The notes beneath the pieces were generated by a model. It had not been told where the DNA came from, made no database searches, and saw only the letters and a program-made list of their open reading frames with translations. From Streptomyces ruber (GTDB taxonomy: Bacteria > Actinomycetota > Actinomycetes > Streptomycetales > Streptomycetaceae), in NCBI RefSeq assembly GCF_014648075.1, contig NZ_BMQK01000010.1:210186-274185 (forward strand): a DNA stretch of 64,000 bases, written 5' to 3'. A program made the translations under genes and the position numbers. This document shows positions 35,403 to 45,453 of the stretch, in pieces (positions within the stretch are counted from its first letter, which is position 1; every line of letters begins with the position of its first letter).

Positions 35403-38400
35403 TCAGGACCGGTTGAGGGCGTCCAGGCCGGCGCGGTCGTCGAGCACCGCGTCGAGCGCCGCCGCGTAGGCGTGGGAATCGAAGGAGGATTCCGCGGGTG
35501 CCGCCGGTACGGGTGCGGCGGGAGCGGGCGGAACCGGTGCCGGCGGAACCGGTACGGGTGCGGCCTGTCCACGGGAGGGGGCCGGTACCCAGTACCGCTC
35601 GCGGGCGAAGAGGTGGCCGGGCAGGCGGACGACCCGTCGCCGCCCTCCGGGGTGCAGCAGCCGCCAGTCGACGGTCTCGCCCCGGCACCACGCGGCCGCG
35701 ACGTCGTCCAGCCGCCGTTCGCGCAGCGCCCGCGCGACGTCGGGCGCCGGCTGCGGGTCGCGCTGCACGCCGGTGCCGCGGGAGCGGCGCAGGCTGCCCG
35801 TGTGCCACGGTACGGACGCGGTGCCGGGAGTGTCGCCGTCCGCGAACCGGCGCAGTACGTCGCGGATCCCGTCGACGTCGCGGGCGACGAAGGCCAGCCG
35901 CTCCTCCAGGGGCGCGCGGCCCGCCTGCAGGGTGAACGCCAGGTCGGCGGGGTCCGGCGCGCGGCCCTCGCTCAGGGCCCGGTCCAGGTGGTCGGCCAGG
36001 CGCCGGGCCTGGGCGCGCAGCCGTGTCCCGTCGGGGGCGGACAGCACGACGGCCTGCGGCTCGGCCGGGGACGGGGCCACCGGGAGCGCCGCGGGCGGTG
36101 CCTCGAGGACGACGTGGGCGTTGGCCCCGCCGAAGCCGAAGCTGCTGACGCCGGCGCGCAGCGGCAGGGTCCGGCCCTCGGCGTCCACGCGCCCGTGCCA
36201 GGGCCGCAGTTCGCGCACCACCTCGAAGCCGCCCTCGTCCAGGGGCAGGAGCGGGTTGAGGTCCGCGCAGTGCAGCGTCGGCGGCAGCTCGCCGTGGCGC
36301 ATGGCGAGCAGCACCTTGAGCACACCGGCGAGTCCGGCCGCGGCCTCCAGGTGGCCGATGTTGGTCTTCACCGAGCCGAGCGCGCACGCCGGGGCGCGGC
36401 CGGTCGCCGGCGCCGGGGCGGTGCCGGCCGTCCGCGCGTCCCGGGCCTCGCGCAGGGTGCGGTACGCCCGGTGCAGCGCGTTGACCTCCACCGGGTCGCC
36501 GAGTCGCGTACCGGTGCCGTGGGCCTCGACGTAACCGATGCTGTCCGGGTCGATGCCCTGCATGGCCGACTCGATCAGCGCGGCCTGGGCGCGGCCGTTG
36601 GGCGCGGTGAGCGAGCCCGCGCGCCCGCCGTGGTTCTCGGCGCTGCCGATGACGACGCCCCAGATGGCGTCGCCGTCGCGCCGCGCCTGCTCCAGCGGCT
36701 TGAGCAGCACCGCGGCGACGCCTTCGCCGCGTACGTAACCGTCGGCCCGCTCGGAGAAGGTCTTGCAGCGGCCGTCGGGGCTGAGCATGCCGGACTCCTG
36801 CGTGGAGACGAAGGTGTCCACGCTGAGCAGCAGGTTGACGCCACCGGCGATGGCCATGTCGCACCGTCCGCCGCGAATGCTCTCCACGGCGCGGTGCAGT
36901 GCGACCAGGGAGCTGGAGCAGGCGGTGTCGACCGGCTCGCTGGGCCCGTGCACGTCCAGCAGGAACGAGATCCGGTTGGCCAGGATCGAGTGGGCGTTGC
37001 CGGTGGCGGTGTAGCCGTCCGGGGCGACGCCGGAGGCGTTGAGCAGGTGGTGGTAGTCGTTGCCCGACACGCCGAAGAAGACGCCGGTGTTCTCCGGCAG
37101 CCGGGCGGGGGCGTAACCGCCGTCCTCCAGCGCGGCCCACACGGTCTCCAGGGCGAGCCGCTGCTGCGGGTCCATCAACTCGGCCTCCAGGCGCGAGAGA
37201 TGGAAGAAGTCGGCGTCGAAACGGTCCACGTCGTCCAGGCGCCCCGCCCACTTGGGGAAGTCCGCCCGCCGTACGGTCTCGGCGTACCCGCCGTCGAAGC
37301 GGTCCCCGGGATAGGGCCCGACCAGATCGGCGCCCTCGCGCAGCCGGGCCCAGAACTCCTCCAGGTCGCCCGCACCGGGGAAGCGTCCGGCGGCACCGAC
37401 GATGGCGACCGCGTTCCGGTCCTCGTGCTCCGGCGCGGGCCCGGCGACCGGTGCGGAGACCCGCACCGGCTCGACGGGGGGCTGCGGTTCCGGGGTGCCC
37501 CGCAGGCGGTCGCCGTACTGCTCGGTCAGGTACTCGCTCAGGCTGCGGATGTCGGGGCACTCGAAGAAGAGCGTGGGGGTGATGTCCGTGCCGAGCGAGG
37601 CGTTGACCTCCGTGGCGAGGCCGGCCAGCGCGATCGACTCGAAGCCGTAGGCGGAGAACTGCGTGTCGGCGTCGATCTCCGCCAGGTCGAACTTGAGCAG
37701 GTCGGCGACGATCCGGCGCAGCGTCTCCACCAGCGCACCGCTCTCGCCGGGCGCCGCGGTCGTCGCGGGCGGACCGGTCACCGGGATCGCCGCGGGCGGC
37801 ACGGTCGTCGTGGGCGCCACGGTCGTCATGGACGCCGCAGTCGTCGTGGACGTCGGGGCGGGCGGCACGGTCGTCGTGGGCGCCGCAGTCGTCATGGGCG
37901 CCGCAGTCGTCGTGGACGTCGGGGCGGCCGGCGTGGGTGCCGCCGCCGGGGCGCCCTCGGTGCCCAGGGCCCCGGACAGCGGACGGGCGCCGAAGAGCAC
38001 GTCGGTCAGCCGCCCCAGCACCTCTCCCCGGTCGTCGAGGAGCGTCGCCCCGATCCGCCACGACTCACCGTGCAGCTCCCGGTCGACGACCACCGCCCGG
38101 GTACGGGTGAGGTCCTGGCCGTGGAGCGAGCCGAGGGCGGACGGTGCGAGGTCACCGGCGGCGCCCTGCCCTGCCGCCGCGGCCGGGTCCGCCGTCGCGT
38201 GCAGGTACATCACGCCCTGGGTGAGGCCGGTGAGCAGCCAGGCAGGCAGGCGCACGCGCCGCTTGTGCGGGTCCTGGCACCGGTCCGGCTCCCCGATCCG
38301 CAGCAGCAGGCGGCCGCCGTCCAGGACGGTGGCGCCCGCCACGGAGCGCACGTACGGGTGGGCGTCGACGCCGGCCTCGGCGAGCCGGGCGTAGAACGCC

Positions 38401-41400
38401 TCGCCGTCCAGCGTCGCGGGCAGCTGTGCGAGGCCGGGCAGCGGTGCCTCCCGGGGCTCCGGTGCGGCGGCCACCACGTCGGCGTGGAAGCGGAGCGTGG
38501 GCCGCTCCTCGCCGGCGCCGACCTGCCACAGCTCGACGCGGTACCGGCCGTCGGCGTCGGCCGTGCCGAGCCGCCACTCCAGCTCCACCGGGTCGTCGGC
38601 GGGAGCGGGCAGCGCGCCCCACCGCGCGTTCTCGACGCGGAAGGGCCCCGCGCCGAGCCCGGCCAGCTCGGCGAAGGCGGCCGCCGCGTCCACCAGCGCC
38701 AGGGTGACGTAGCGGCGGGTACGGCCGGAGGTGTGCACGTAGTCGAGGAGTTCGTCACCGCGCAGGGTCAGGGCGTGGCGGACCCCGCGCAGGTCGGAGT
38801 GGTTGGTGCCGATCCACGGGTGGGCGCGCCGGGCGAAGGCCAGGGGGTTGAGCACGCTGGGCGCGTCCTCGTGGCCGGGGTACCAGCAGCGCACCTTCTC
38901 GAAGGGGTACGCGGGCAGGGACAGCTTGGCCGGGCGGGTACCCGCGGGCCACAGGCGGTCCCAGTCGAGGGCGGCGCCCCCGGTCCAGTACGCCGCGAGG
39001 TCGTCGAGCCGCCTGCCGTCCAGGGCCTGTTCGACGGCGGCGGGGTCGGCGGCGCGCCGCCTCCGCAGGACGCTCGCGGTGTAGTGCACGCCGTCGGGGA
39101 GCACCGGTGCGGCCGTCGTCCCCGCCGTCCAGTCGAGGGCGCTGAGGCGCTCCAGCAGGCGCGTGGCCTCCGCCGTGTCCGCGGCCACGAAGGCGAGCCG
39201 GCACGGCAGTTCGTTCTTGCCGGTCTGCAGGCCGTACGCGAGGGCGTCCAGGGAGGGCGCCGTGTCGCGGACGTAGGCGTGCAGGTCGCCCAGGACGGTG
39301 CCGAGGACGGCGGGCGTCATGGCGGAGAGGACCAGCAGCTGCGGGCGGCCGCTGTCGGGCGCGGCGGTGACCGGGCCGGTGTGCTCCTCGACGACGATGT
39401 GGACGTTCGCGCCGCCCGCGCCGATCGAGGTGACGCCCGCCCTGAGCGGTGCCTCGGCCGTGCCGCCGCCCGCCACCGGGACGCGCGGCCGACGCCACTC
39501 CTCCAGGTTCCGCTGGACCGTGAACGGGGTCGTGCCGAAGTCGATGGACGGGTTGGTGGTCTCGGAGTGCAGGGACGGCACCAGGGTGCGGTGTTTGAGC
39601 TGCAGCAGCACCTTGGTCAGCCCGACCAGGCCGGAGCCGGACAGCAGGTGCGCGACGTTCGACTTGACCGAGCCGAGGGCGCAGAACCCGGTGTCCTTCG
39701 TGTCCCGGGCGAAGGCCTGGCTCGCGCCCTTGATCTCGATGGGGTCGCCCAGTGCCGTGGCCGAGCCGTGGCCCTCCAGGTAGCTGATGGTGCGGGCGTC
39801 GACGCCCGCGTCGTCCAGCGCCTTCTCGATGGCCCTCGCCTGCTGGCGCGGGCTGGGCACGGTGAAGCCGTTGCGCACACCGGCGTTGGTCATGCCGGTG
39901 CCCTTGATCACACCGTAGACGTGGTCGCCGTCGGCGACGGCCTCGGCGAGCGGCTTCAGCACGACGGCGCCCACGCCCTCGCCGAGGACGGTGCCGTCGG
40001 CGCCGACGCCGTAACTGCGCACGACCTCGGCCGACTTCGACGTGAAGTGCGCCTGCGAAGTGGCGATCAGGTCGTACGGGTGCAGCATCAGGTTGAGGCC
40101 GCCCACGACCATCATGCGGCACTCCCCCTCGCGCAGCATGCGCACCGCCTGGTGCACACAGGCCGAGGACGAGGCGCACATGGCGTCGAGGAAGACGGAC
40201 GGTCCGGTGAACCCGTAGTGGTACGACAGCATGTTGGCGATCACGCCGATCTCGCTGCCGCTGGTCACCGAGCCGCGCTGGAGCATGTTCTGGAAGCCGT
40301 ACAGCGCGTAGCTGTTGTTCATCGAGCCGACCAGGACGCCGACGTCGCCGTCGTAGCGGCGGCGCAGCGTCTCCTTCGAGTAGCCGGCGTCCTCCAGCGC
40401 CGTGACGCCCGCCTGGAGGAACAGGCGGACCTCCGGCGAGAGGAGTTCGGCGTCGCGCTGGGAGATGGAGAAGTAGCGGGGGTCGAAGGCGTCGATGTCC
40501 CGCAGGAAGGTGCCGGTGCGGACCACCGTCTTGCCGAGCACGTCGCGCTCGTCGTGGTGGAGGTCGCTGTGCCGCCAGCGGTCCTCCGGCACCGGCTCGA
40601 AGCTGTGGCGGCCCTCGCTGAGCAGCTCCCAGAACTCCTCCAGGGTGTCGGCGCCGGGGTAGCGCCCGGCCATGCCGACGACGGCGATGTCGTGGTGGCC
40701 GGGGTCGGCGGGGGTGCGCGGGGTGGCGGTGACCGGCGCGACCGTCGTACGCCCGGCGACCCCGGCGACCCCGGCGACCTCGGTGGCCTCGGTGGCCTCG
40801 GTGGCCTGAGGGGTGGTGGTCGGTCGGTCGGCGGCGGGTGTCCCGACGGCCGTCACGGGCGTCGGCTCGGCCGGGGCCGGTGCGGCCGGGGCCAGCAGTT
40901 CCTGGAGGCGGGCGCGGTGCTCCGCGACGAAGTAGTCCGCCACGCCCCGCAGGTCGACGTACTCGAAGAACAGCGTCTTCGGCAGCGAACCGAAGTCGTC
41001 CTCCAGCCGGCTGGTGACGTCGACGATGGCGATGGAGTCGATGCCGTACTGCTCCAGCTGCTCGTCGGCCCGGATGGTGTCCGGGTCCTGGAGGGTGACC
41101 TCGGCGAACACCTGCCGCAGGTAGTCCTGGGTCCGGGTGCGCAGCTCCCGCTCGCCGAGTTCCGCACCGGCAGCGGTGACGGGCGCGGGGGCGGGCGTCG
41201 TGGGGGCGGCGCCGGCGGCCTCGTCCAGCCCGGCGTACCCGCGCAGCTTCGCCTCGTCCCCGAAGAGCACCGCACGGCGCACGGTCCCCCCGGTGCGCAG
41301 GGCGCGCTCCAGCGCGTCGAGGCCGGCCTCGGTGGGCAGCGGGACGGTGCCGGTGCGCTTGCGCAGGTACGCGAGGCTGGCGCCGTCCACGCGCATGCCG

Positions 41401-44400
41401 CCCTCCGCCCACAGCGGCCACTCCACGACGCGCAGCACACGGTCCTCGTCCGGGTGGGTCACGGCGAAGGAGCCGAGGAAGGCGTTGGCCGCGGCGTAGT
41501 CGGTCTGCGCGGCGTTGCCGAACGCGCCGGCCACGGAGCCGAACAGCATCAGGAAGTCCAGGCCCGCGTCACGGGTCGCGGCCTCGATGTGCGCCGTGCC
41601 GTCGACCTTGGGCGCCAGCACCGCGGCGGTCCGCGCGGGCGGCTTGGCCACGAGGTACCCGTCGTCCAGGACGCCCGCGGCGTGGAACACGCCGTCGAGC
41701 CGCCCGAACCGTGCGCGGATACCGGCGACGGCGTCCCGCACGCTGTCCGCGTCGGTGACGTCCGCCGGCCGGTGGACGACCTCGCCCGGCAGACCGGCGA
41801 GTTCGGCGCGCAACCGGTCGGCGTCGGCGCTCCGCGGCGACCTGCCGCCGAGGACGACGGTGGCGCCGTACCGCCGCACCAGGCGTTCGGCCAGCAGCCT
41901 GCCGATACCGCCGGCGCCGCCGGTGATCCAGTACACGCCGCCCTCGCGCAGCAGGGTCTCCCCGCCGTCCGTGGCACCGTCCAGTTCGGCGGTCGTGCAG
42001 CGCGTGCGCCGGTCCCGGGCGTCCCAGGCGGACTCCGCGCCGTCGTCGGCCGCCGCCTCCGCGCGGACGACGCGCTCGAAGCGGGCGCCGTCGCCCGGGT
42101 CGAGACCGTCGACGAGCACCAGCCTGCCGCGCAGGGACGGGTCCTCCTGCCCGGCGCTCTTCAGCAGGGCGGCGAGGGGGGCGTACACCGGTGAGTCCGG
42201 CGCGCCGGGCGCGACGACCAGGACGTGCCGGCCGGTGGAGCCGCGGTTGCCGAGGAGGGTGCGCAGGTGCGCGTAGCAGGCGTCGAAGGCGGCTTTGGTG
42301 GCGGTGGCCAGGTCGGCGTCCGCGTCCTGCGGTGACGGGGCGTGCGGGAGGGGCAGGATGTCGGCGCCGAGCCGGGCGGCGACGTCCGGGACGTACGCCT
42401 CGTCGAGGGCCGCGTTGAGGACGACGAGCGGGGCGGCCGGGCGGGACGGGGCGGCGGCGGCCGGTGCCTCGCGCCAGACACGGGTGACCTCGATGAGCGT
42501 GCCGTCCGCCGCGGCCCGGGAGGGGAGGGTCTCCTGCGGGGCGGACGCCGACGGGGCGGACGCCGCGGACGCCAGCGGGCGCGCGGTGTACCCGCGCAGC
42601 CGTACGCACAGCCGTCCGGTCTCGTCGTACAGGTCCACGTCGAGCCTGGGCAGGTCCGGGCGGTGGCCGGCGCCGGGCCGCAGCCACGCCCATGTCACCG
42701 GGGTCGTCGCCGCGTGTGCCTCCAGCGTGTCCAGGGCGAACGGCACTTCGGGCGCCGTCGGCCGCCGCCAGCCGTGACCGCCCGCACCGTCACCGCCCGC
42801 ACCGTCACCGCCCGCACCGTCACCGCCCGCACCGTCACCGCCCGCGCCGACGGCGAGCGCCGCCTGCAGGGCGGAGTCGAGGATCGCCGGCTGCAGGGTG
42901 ACTCCGGACGGGGCGCCCGCGGCGGGCAGCACCAGCCGTGCCAGGACGCCGTCCGGTCCCGCGTACACGGCGTCGAGACCGCGCAGGGCGGCGCCGTGCT
43001 CGACGCCGCCGGCGCGGAGGGCGGCGTAGCCCGCCGCGGGATCGAGGGCGCGGGGGCACGCGTCGCGCAGGGCGGTGAGGTCGGCCTGCTCCTCGGTGAG
43101 GCCGGCCTCCTCGACACGGCCGCGGGCGCAGGTCGTGCCGGACGCGTCGACGACCGTGTAGTCGCCGTCGGCGTCCAGGCGCAGTTCGGCGCGGAGTCCG
43201 GATCCGTCGACCTTCAGCGGGCGGACCCACACCGCGTTGCGGACGCGCGGCCGTGCGTCCGGACGGCCCGCGTCGGCGGCGATCCGCCGGGCCGCGGCGG
43301 TGACCAGCTCCAGGACCATCACACCCGGCACGATCCGCTCGCCGCCCACCACATGGTCGCGGACGAAGCCGTGGCCGGCGTCGAAGCGCAGCGGGAAGCG
43401 CCACTGTCCGTCGTCCGCCCGCCGGCCCTCGCCGAGCGGCGGGTCGGGCTCCGTGTCCGTGTCCGTGGCCGGCTGCCGGGTCGCCGCCGCCGGGGCGGTC
43501 GCCTCGAACCAGTGCGGGGTGCGGGCGAAGGCGTACCCCGGCAGGTGCAGGCGCCGGCCCTCGCCCGGCCACTGCGACCAGTCCACCGGCAGTCCCCGGG
43601 CCCAGGCCGCCGCGAACTTGGCGAACCGGCCCTCCTCCAGCCAGCGCGCGCCCAGCGCGACGAGGTCCTCGGCGTCCAGCACGCCGTGCGCCGCGCTGTC
43701 GGCGTCGGCCTCCGCGCGGCCGCGCGGGGCCTCCTCGGGGAGCTCGCCGTCGGACGCGAAGCGCTCCAGCTGCTCGGCCCACGCCGCCAGGCCGGCGGCC
43801 CGGAAGACGACGCGCTCGCGCATCGGCACCCGGCCCTCGCGCAGGGTGTGCGCGATGTCGGCCAGGTCCGGCGGCGTGTCCTCGGCGAGCCGTGCGCGCG
43901 CCCAGCGCGCGAGGGAGCCGCAGGTCGCCCGCAGGCGCTCCGTGTCGCGCGCGGACACCGGCAGCCACTGCTCCGCCGGCTCGGCACCGGCGGCCCGGGC
44001 GGACCCGGCCCCGGTGCGCGGCGGCGACTCCAGCAGTACGTGGGCGTTGGTGCCGCCGAACCCGAAGGAGCTGACGCCCGCGCGCAGGGGGGCGGACGCG
44101 TCGCCGGTGTCCCAGTCCGTCAGCCGGTCCACGATGTGGAAGGGGCTGTCGTCGAGCTTGATCAGCGGGTTGAGGCGCCGGAAGCCGACCGTCTCCGGCA
44201 GCTTGCGGTGGCGCATCGAGGCGATGACCTTGAGGATGCCCGCGACGCCCGCGGCGCCCTCCAGGTGACCGATGTTCGTCTTCACCGAGCCGATGCCGCA
44301 CCGGTGCGCGGAAGACGGTCCTGCCGTGTCGCCGCCGTCGCCGTCCCGCAGCTCGGCGAAGGCCTGCTTGAGCCCGCGCACCTCGATGGGGTCGCCGATC

Positions 44401-45416
44401 CGCGTGCCCGTGCCGTGCGCCTCGATGTAGCTCACCGTCTCCGGCGCGACGCCGGCCCGGCGGTAGACGTCGGCGATCAGTTCGGCCTGCGCGGCCGGGT
44501 TGGTCACCGTCAGCGACGACGTCCGTCCGCCGTGGTTGCTGCCGACGCCCTTGACGAGCGCGTGGACGGGGTCGCCGTCGCGTACGGCGTCCGCGGCGCG
44601 CCGGAGCAGCAGCACGCCCCCGCCCTCGCCGCGCACGTACCCGCCGGCGTCGGCGTCGAAGGCCCGGGAGCGGCCGTCGCGGGAGAGCATGCCCGCCTTG
44701 CTGAAGGCGACGAAGTGGCGCGGCGACCAAACCAGGTTGACGCCGCCCGCGAGCGCGTAGTCGCAGTCCCCGGCGAGCAGGGCCTGCACCGCCTGCTGGA
44801 CGGAGACCAGCGAGCTGGCGCACGCGGTGTCGTTGACGACGCTGGGGCCGCGGAAGTCGAAGTGGTGGGAGACGCGGTTGGCGATGATCGCGTAGGCGGT
44901 GCCCGTGGGGTAGTAGGCGTCGATCTCCGCGACCTGCTGTTCGATCAGCTCGGCGTAGTCCCAGTGGCACACGCCCATGAACACACCGGTGCGCGAGCCC
45001 GCCAGCCGGTCGGCGCGGTACCCGGCGTCCTCCAGCGCGTGCCAGCTCAGTTCGAGGGCCAGGCGCTGCTGCGGGTCCATGGACCGCACCTCGCGCGGCG
45101 ACAGCCGGAAGAACTCCGCGTCGAAGCAGTCGATGTCGTCGACGAAGCCGCCCCAGACGCTGCTGGTCCTGTTGAACTCGCGCCGCGGGTCGCCCGCGTA
45201 CTCCTCCTTGCGCCACCGCTTGGCCGGCACCTCGCCGATCAGCGAGCGGCCCTCGGCCAGGTGGTCCCAGAACTCGTCCATCGTGTCCGCCCGCGGCAGG
45301 CGCAGGGAGGCGCCGACGACGGCGATGTCGCGCTCGTTCGTACCGGTGGTGCTGCTGGAAGTGGTGTCGCTGCTGGAAGTGGTGTCGCTGCTGGAAGACA
45401 TGTCCGCCTCGTGCAT
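35403..45416 (-). CDS. trans-AT polyketide synthase 1: modules 1, 2 (glutarimide branching) and KS3
   Basis: The first PKS subunit, 3337 residues. Module 1: KS1 (Cys199 in DTACASS), DH1 (His688 in HVVGGERIVP), KR1 (Tyr1307), ACP1 (Ser1461). Module 2: divergent KS2 (Cys1747 in DAMCASSS), a B branching domain (about 2185-2480), ACP2 (Ser2594, GFESI rather than GxDSI). Then KS3 (Cys2833 in DTACSSS) and a short C-terminal tail. No AT domain is present. Modules 1 and 2 should turn malonamyl-ACP into a glutarimide-acetyl thioester. The first ATG (45416) has GGAGAG 8-13 nt upstream; a second ATG at 45401 also has a GAGGCGG site. The N-terminus is a Ser/Thr/Asp repeat. It lies 37 bp after the amidotransferase gene. 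Confidence 0.9.
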   Translation of the reverse strand: MHEADMSSSSDTTSSSDTTSSSTTGTNERDIAVVGASLRLPRADTMDEFWDHLAEGRSLIGEVPAKRWRKEEYAGDPRREFNRTSSVWGGFVDDIDCFDAEFFRLSPREVRSMDPQQRLALELSWHALEDAGYRADRLAGSRTGVFMGVCHWDYAELIEQQVAEIDAYYPTGTAYAIIANRVSHHFDFRGPSVVNDTACASSLVSVQQAVQALLAGDCDYALAGGVNLVWSPRHFVAFSKAGMLSRDGRSRAFDADAGGYVRGEGGGVLLLRRAADAVRDGDPVHALVKGVGSNHGGRTSSLTVTNPAAQAELIADVYRRAGVAPETVSYIEAHGTGTRIGDPIEVRGLKQAFAELRDGDGGDTAGPSSAHRCGIGSVKTNIGHLEGAAGVAGILKVIASMRHRKLPETVGFRRLNPLIKLDDSPFHIVDRLTDWDTGDASAPLRAGVSSFGFGGTNAHVLLESPPRTGAGSARAAGAEPAEQWLPVSARDTERLRATCGSLARWARARLAEDTPPDLADIAHTLREGRVPMRERVVFRAAGLAAWAEQLERFASDGELPEEAPRGRAEADADSAAHGVLDAEDLVALGARWLEEGRFAKFAAAWARGLPVDWSQWPGEGRRLHLPGYAFARTPHWFEATAPAAATRQPATDTDTEPDPPLGEGRRADDGQWRFPLRFDAGHGFVRDHVVGGERIVPGVMVLELVTAAARRIAADAGRPDARPRVRNAVWVRPLKVDGSGLRAELRLDADGDYTVVDASGTTCARGRVEEAGLTEEQADLTALRDACPRALDPAAGYAALRAGGVEHGAALRGLDAVYAGPDGVLARLVLPAAGAPSGVTLQPAILDSALQAALAVGAGGDGAGGDGAGGDGAGGDGAGGHGWRRPTAPEVPFALDTLEAHAATTPVTWAWLRPGAGHRPDLPRLDVDLYDETGRLCVRLRGYTARPLASAASAPSASAPQETLPSRAAADGTLIEVTRVWREAPAAAAPSRPAAPLVVLNAALDEAYVPDVAARLGADILPLPHAPSPQDADADLATATKAAFDACYAHLRTLLGNRGSTGRHVLVVAPGAPDSPVYAPLAALLKSAGQEDPSLRGRLVLVDGLDPGDGARFERVVRAEAAADDGAESAWDARDRRTRCTTAELDGATDGGETLLREGGVYWITGGAGGIGRLLAERLVRRYGATVVLGGRSPRSADADRLRAELAGLPGEVVHRPADVTDADSVRDAVAGIRARFGRLDGVFHAAGVLDDGYLVAKPPARTAAVLAPKVDGTAHIEAATRDAGLDFLMLFGSVAGAFGNAAQTDYAAANAFLGSFAVTHPDEDRVLRVVEWPLWAEGGMRVDGASLAYLRKRTGTVPLPTEAGLDALERALRTGGTVRRAVLFGDEAKLRGYAGLDEAAGAAPTTPAPAPVTAAGAELGERELRTRTQDYLRQVFAEVTLQDPDTIRADEQLEQYGIDSIAIVDVTSRLEDDFGSLPKTLFFEYVDLRGVADYFVAEHRARLQELLAPAAPAPAEPTPVTAVGTPAADRPTTTPQATEATEATEVAGVAGVAGRTTVAPVTATPRTPADPGHHDIAVVGMAGRYPGADTLEEFWELLSEGRHSFEPVPEDRWRHSDLHHDERDVLGKTVVRTGTFLRDIDAFDPRYFSISQRDAELLSPEVRLFLQAGVTALEDAGYSKETLRRRYDGDVGVLVGSMNNSYALYGFQNMLQRGSVTSGSEIGVIANMLSYHYGFTGPSVFLDAMCASSSACVHQAVRMLREGECRMMVVGGLNLMLHPYDLIATSQAHFTSKSAEVVRSYGVGADGTVLGEGVGAVVLKPLAEAVADGDHVYGVIKGTGMTNAGVRNGFTVPSPRQQARAIEKALDDAGVDARTISYLEGHGSATALGDPIEIKGASQAFARDTKDTGFCALGSVKSNVAHLLSGSGLVGLTKVLLQLKHRTLVPSLHSETTNPSIDFGTTPFTVQRNLEEWRRPRVPVAGGGTAEAPLRAGVTSIGAGGANVHIVVEEHTGPVTAAPDSGRPQLLVLSAMTPAVLGTVLGDLHAYVRDTAPSLDALAYGLQTGKNELPCRLAFVAADTAEATRLLERLSALDWTAGTTAAPVLPDGVHYTASVLRRRRAADPAAVEQALDGRRLDDLAAYWTGGAALDWDRLWPAGTRPAKLSLPAYPFEKVRCWYPGHEDAPSVLNPLAFARRAHPWIGTNHSDLRGVRHALTLRGDELLDYVHTSGRTRRYVTLALVDAAAAFAELAGLGAGPFRVENARWGALPAPADDPVELEWRLGTADADGRYRVELWQVGAGEERPTLRFHADVVAAAPEPREAPLPGLAQLPATLDGEAFYARLAEAGVDAHPYVRSVAGATVLDGGRLLLRIGEPDRCQDPHKRRVRLPAWLLTGLTQGVMYLHATADPAAAAGQGAAGDLAPSALGSLHGQDLTRTRAVVVDRELHGESWRIGATLLDDRGEVLGRLTDVLFGARPLSGALGTEGAPAAAPTPAAPTSTTTAAPMTTAAPTTTVPPAPTSTTTAASMTTVAPTTTVPPAAIPVTGPPATTAAPGESGALVETLRRIVADLLKFDLAEIDADTQFSAYGFESIALAGLATEVNASLGTDITPTLFFECPDIRSLSEYLTEQYGDRLRGTPEPQPPVEPVRVSAPVAGPAPEHEDRNAVAIVGAAGRFPGAGDLEEFWARLREGADLVGPYPGDRFDGGYAETVRRADFPKWAGRLDDVDRFDADFFHLSRLEAELMDPQQRLALETVWAALEDGGYAPARLPENTGVFFGVSGNDYHHLLNASGVAPDGYTATGNAHSILANRISFLLDVHGPSEPVDTACSSSLVALHRAVESIRGGRCDMAIAGGVNLLLSVDTFVSTQESGMLSPDGRCKTFSERADGYVRGEGVAAVLLKPLEQARRDGDAIWGVVIGSAENHGGRAGSLTAPNGRAQAALIESAMQGIDPDSIGYVEAHGTGTRLGDPVEVNALHRAYRTLREARDARTAGTAPAPATGRAPACALGSVKTNIGHLEAAAGLAGVLKVLLAMRHGELPPTLHCADLNPLLPLDEGGFEVVRELRPWHGRVDAEGRTLPLRAGVSSFGFGGANAHVVLEAPPAALPVAPSPAEPQAVVLSAPDGTRLRAQARRLADHLDRALSEGRAPDPADLAFTLQAGRAPLEERLAFVARDVDGIRDVLRRFADGDTPGTASVPWHTGSLRRSRGTGVQRDPQPAPDVARALRERRLDDVAAAWCRGETVDWRLLHPGGRRRVVRLPGHLFARERYWVPAPSRGQAAPVPVPPAPVPPAPAAPVPAAPAESSFDSHAYAAALDAVLDDRAGLDALNRS
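37495..40705 (-). other. PKS module 2: branching KS-B-ACP (glutarimide-forming)
   Basis: The KS is atypical: HGSAT replaces HGTGT and SNVAH replaces TNIGH, with Cys and both His kept. It is followed by a hot-dog-fold DH-like domain lacking the HxxxGxxxxP motif, and an ACP with GFESI. This is the layout of beta-branching modules, known first from rhizoxin and assigned to ring formation in glutarimide pathways. Inferred reaction: Michael addition of malonyl to the module 1 enoyl chain, then amide attack to close the glutarimide. Confidence 0.8.
37792..37923 (-). repeat. two 66-bp tandem repeats in the B-ACP2 linker
   Basis: Copies at 37792-37857 and 37858-37923 each encode 22 residues rich in Thr, Ala and Pro. 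Confidence 0.85.
40900..45335 (-). other. PKS module 1: KS-DH-KR-ACP
   Basis: Lies within PKS1. All catalytic residues are visible: KS Cys and both His motifs, DH HxxxGxxxxP with DxxxQ (LDSALQ), KR Ser-Tyr-Asn with an LDD motif (typical of D-hydroxyl-forming B-type KRs). Inferred product on a malonamyl starter: an alpha,beta-unsaturated amido-pentenoyl thioester, the Michael acceptor needed by module 2. Confidence 0.8.
42777..42851 (-). repeat. 15-bp minisatellite inside the DH1 domain
   Basis: Four identical ACCGCCCGCACCGTC units and one variant encode (Gly-Gly-Asp-Gly-Ala)n. The tract sits inside the DH fold, between the LDSALQ helix and PFALDTLE, rather than in an interdomain linker. Confidence 0.9.
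45340..45398 (-). repeat. 18-bp tandem repeat at the PKS1 N-terminus
   Basis: The unit TCGCTGCTGGAAGTGGTG and a variant encode a Ser-Ser-Ser-Asp-Thr-Thr repeat just before KS1. Confidence 0.75.
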
Positions 45417-45453
45417 GGTGCCGCTCTCCGTATCGGGCCGCGTCGGGGCCGGA

